From Saccharopolyspora spinosa NRRL 18395 (GTDB lineage Bacteria > Actinomycetota > Actinomycetes > Mycobacteriales > Pseudonocardiaceae), in NCBI RefSeq assembly GCF_000194155.1, contig NZ_GL877878.1:1587028-1620725 (forward strand): a stretch of 33,698 nt of DNA. Reading direction: 5' to 3'. The first letter of the stretch is position 1. Each line of letters begins with the position of its first letter. This document shows positions 32,826 to 33,698 of the stretch, one piece after another. Position numbers and translations under genes: made by a program. A model generated the notes under the pieces. That model was not told the origin of the DNA. It did not search any database and was given only the letters and a program-made list of their open reading frames with translations.

Positions 32826-33215
32826 ATGAGTGACCTACCAGACAATGGACAAGCCGAAACGCCCCTAATGCCCCTAATGTCCCTAACCCCAATCGTTACG
32901 TACAAGAGTCCTGAAGTCGGTACTCCCATGACGTACGGGCTCAAGGAAGCTCAGCTGGCCAAGATCATCCAGGCCACCGACGATGCCCTGGCCAAGATGC
33001 GGCAGCTGAACAACAACGTCTCCGCTCAGGCCAGTGCCCTGATGTCGGCGAACCAGTCGAATTCCGGGAAGATCCTCAACGACCGTTTCAGCGTCTGGGC
33101 CCAGGACTTCGGGCAGATCGCGGCCAATCTGAGCCTTCTGAACGCGAAGGTAAAGGCCCTGCGACAGGTGATGCTGCATGCTTCTGAAGATTCCGACAGC
33201 CAAGCGAGCCACTGA
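32826..33215 (+). CDS. WXG100/ESAT-6-like small protein
   Basis: The 129-residue protein starts at the ATG at 32826, preferred over the GTG at 32739 because GGGAG lies five bases upstream. A short unstructured N-terminus is followed by two long helices, LKEAQLAKIIQATDDALAKM and ILNDRFSVWAQDFGQIAANL, typical of ESAT-6 family substrates or partners of type VII secretion. The turn reads NQSNSGK, so the Trp of the WXG motif is replaced by Asn, with Gly retained. It lies next to the eccD remnant and divergent from eccC, supporting a T7SS link. It is likely exported as a helical-hairpin dimer or heterodimer, but no partner gene is visible in the window. Confidence 0.65.
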   Translation: MSDLPDNGQAETPLMPLMSLTPIVTYKSPEVGTPMTYGLKEAQLAKIIQATDDALAKMRQLNNNVSAQASALMSANQSNSGKILNDRFSVWAQDFGQIAANLSLLNAKVKALRQVMLHASEDSDSQASH

Positions 33216-33336
33216 AATCAGTTCTAAATCCACTCCTATGAAAGGGGAAGGTTGGGGCTAAGGCACGATCGCGCGGAGTGATCGACTTGGCTCGTAGGTT
33301 AGCCGGCTGGGTTGGCGTGCTCGGCCGGGAAATGGA

Positions 33337-33398
33337 GGATGGCCTCCTTCTGGGATCATGGAGATTGCGAATAACCAAACTCCAGAAGAAGGCCATCC
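33337..33398. repeat. 17-bp imperfect inverted repeat (IS-end-like or terminator)
   Basis: GGATGGCCTCCTTCTGG (33337-33353) pairs with CCAGAAGAAGGCCATCC (33382-33398), one mismatch, 28-nt spacer, followed by TTTATCATTTTC. It may be a terminator after the WXG100-like gene or paired ends of a small mobile-element remnant next to the ISL3 transposase. Confidence 0.55.
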
Positions 33399-33410
33399 TT
33401 TATCATTTTC

Positions 33411-33440
33411 TCATCGCTCGTCATCGCTCGTCATGGCTCG
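33411..33440. repeat. 10-bp tandem direct repeat, three copies
   Basis: TCATCGCTCG occurs at 33411-33420 and 33421-33430, with TCATGGCTCG at 33431-33440. It lies just beside the inverted repeat and the transposase remnant. Confidence 0.75.
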
Positions 33441-33485
33441 TCGCTGTTTGCGTGGGTAGCTTCGCGTGATGGTGTGGTTACCAGT

Positions 33486-33698
33486 TCATGCGACTGCGGA
33501 GTCGTTGACTGTGGGTAGTGGGAGTTTGCCGGCGATGAGGTAGGCGATGATGATCATTTTGTTCTTGTTGCGGTATCCGCGGGCGCGGGCCTTGGCCGCC
33601 TGGATGAGCGAGTTGGTGCCTTCGAGCAGTCCGTCCGAACGAAGCGAACGGACCGTTCGTGCCGCCTACCGAGGTGAACAGGCCGTTCGCCTCACACC
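33486..33698 (-). pseudogene. ISL3-family transposase C-terminal fragment
   Basis: The minus strand encodes DGLLEGTNSLIQAAKARARG, then YRNKNKMIIIAYLIAGKLPL, then PTVNDSAVA and a stop at 33488-33486. This is the characteristic C-terminus of ISL3-type (IS204/IS1001/IS1165) transposases. An in-frame TAG at 33668-33666 interrupts the frame ~60 codons upstream, close to a 15-bp palindrome. The element is therefore either broken here or frame-shifted; the rest lies outside the window. Confidence 0.75.

Overview
The window is high-GC, mostly with strongly GC-biased third codon positions, and its gene families (type VII secretion, XRE and LuxR/LAL regulators, ECF sigma factor) point to an actinomycete, most likely a member of the Pseudonocardiales such as a Saccharopolyspora or Amycolatopsis relative. 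That placement is inferred from gene content only.

Left half (1-17909). A fragment of an IS1182-type transposase on the minus strand (1-421) abuts the 5'-truncated remains of giant multidomain proteins on the plus strand. These look like polymorphic-toxin or effector proteins of the kind found near actinobacterial type VII secretion systems. The remains are, in order: a Cys-containing 'lonely Cys'-like module; four copies of an uncharacterised ~0.92-1.0 kb helical module; a second Cys-containing module; a linker plus conserved region plus metalloprotease-like domain; a protein-glutaminase-type deamidase domain (Cys-His-Asp triad visible); the same linker and conserved region again, nearly identical over 1.43 kb; a second, diverged deamidase; and a long region with HTH-like modules and several segments duplicated at 100 percent identity. 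The reading frame breaks at about nine places: single-base changes, a G7 tract, deletions, and a 265-bp perfect tandem duplication. The locus is therefore a recombining, decaying toxin array rather than one intact gene. No immunity gene is evident.

Middle (17906-26652). A short minus-strand coding-like frame converges on the toxin end. Then come an XRE/TPR-type regulator with an operator-like upstream region, a detached fourth-hand relic of the toxin C-terminal region, a class I methyltransferase, an inositol-monophosphatase-family gene overlapping a DUF5919-type gene that has lost its N-terminus, an ECF sigma factor, and a large LuxR-family ATPase regulator.

Right (26840-33698). This is a partial type VII secretion (ESX) cluster. 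It holds a mycosin that keeps its catalytic Asp but has lost the catalytic His, Ser and oxyanion Asn; EccC with three FtsK-type ATPase domains, split by a one-base frameshift; a divergent, truncated EccD N-terminal ubiquitin-like domain; and a WXG100-like small protein. EccB, EccE and the EccD membrane domain are absent from the window. The right edge is an ISL3-type transposase C-terminus. The picture is an IS-bounded, degenerating T7SS island carrying its own recombined effector array. If the single-base breaks are sequencing errors, more of it could be functional.
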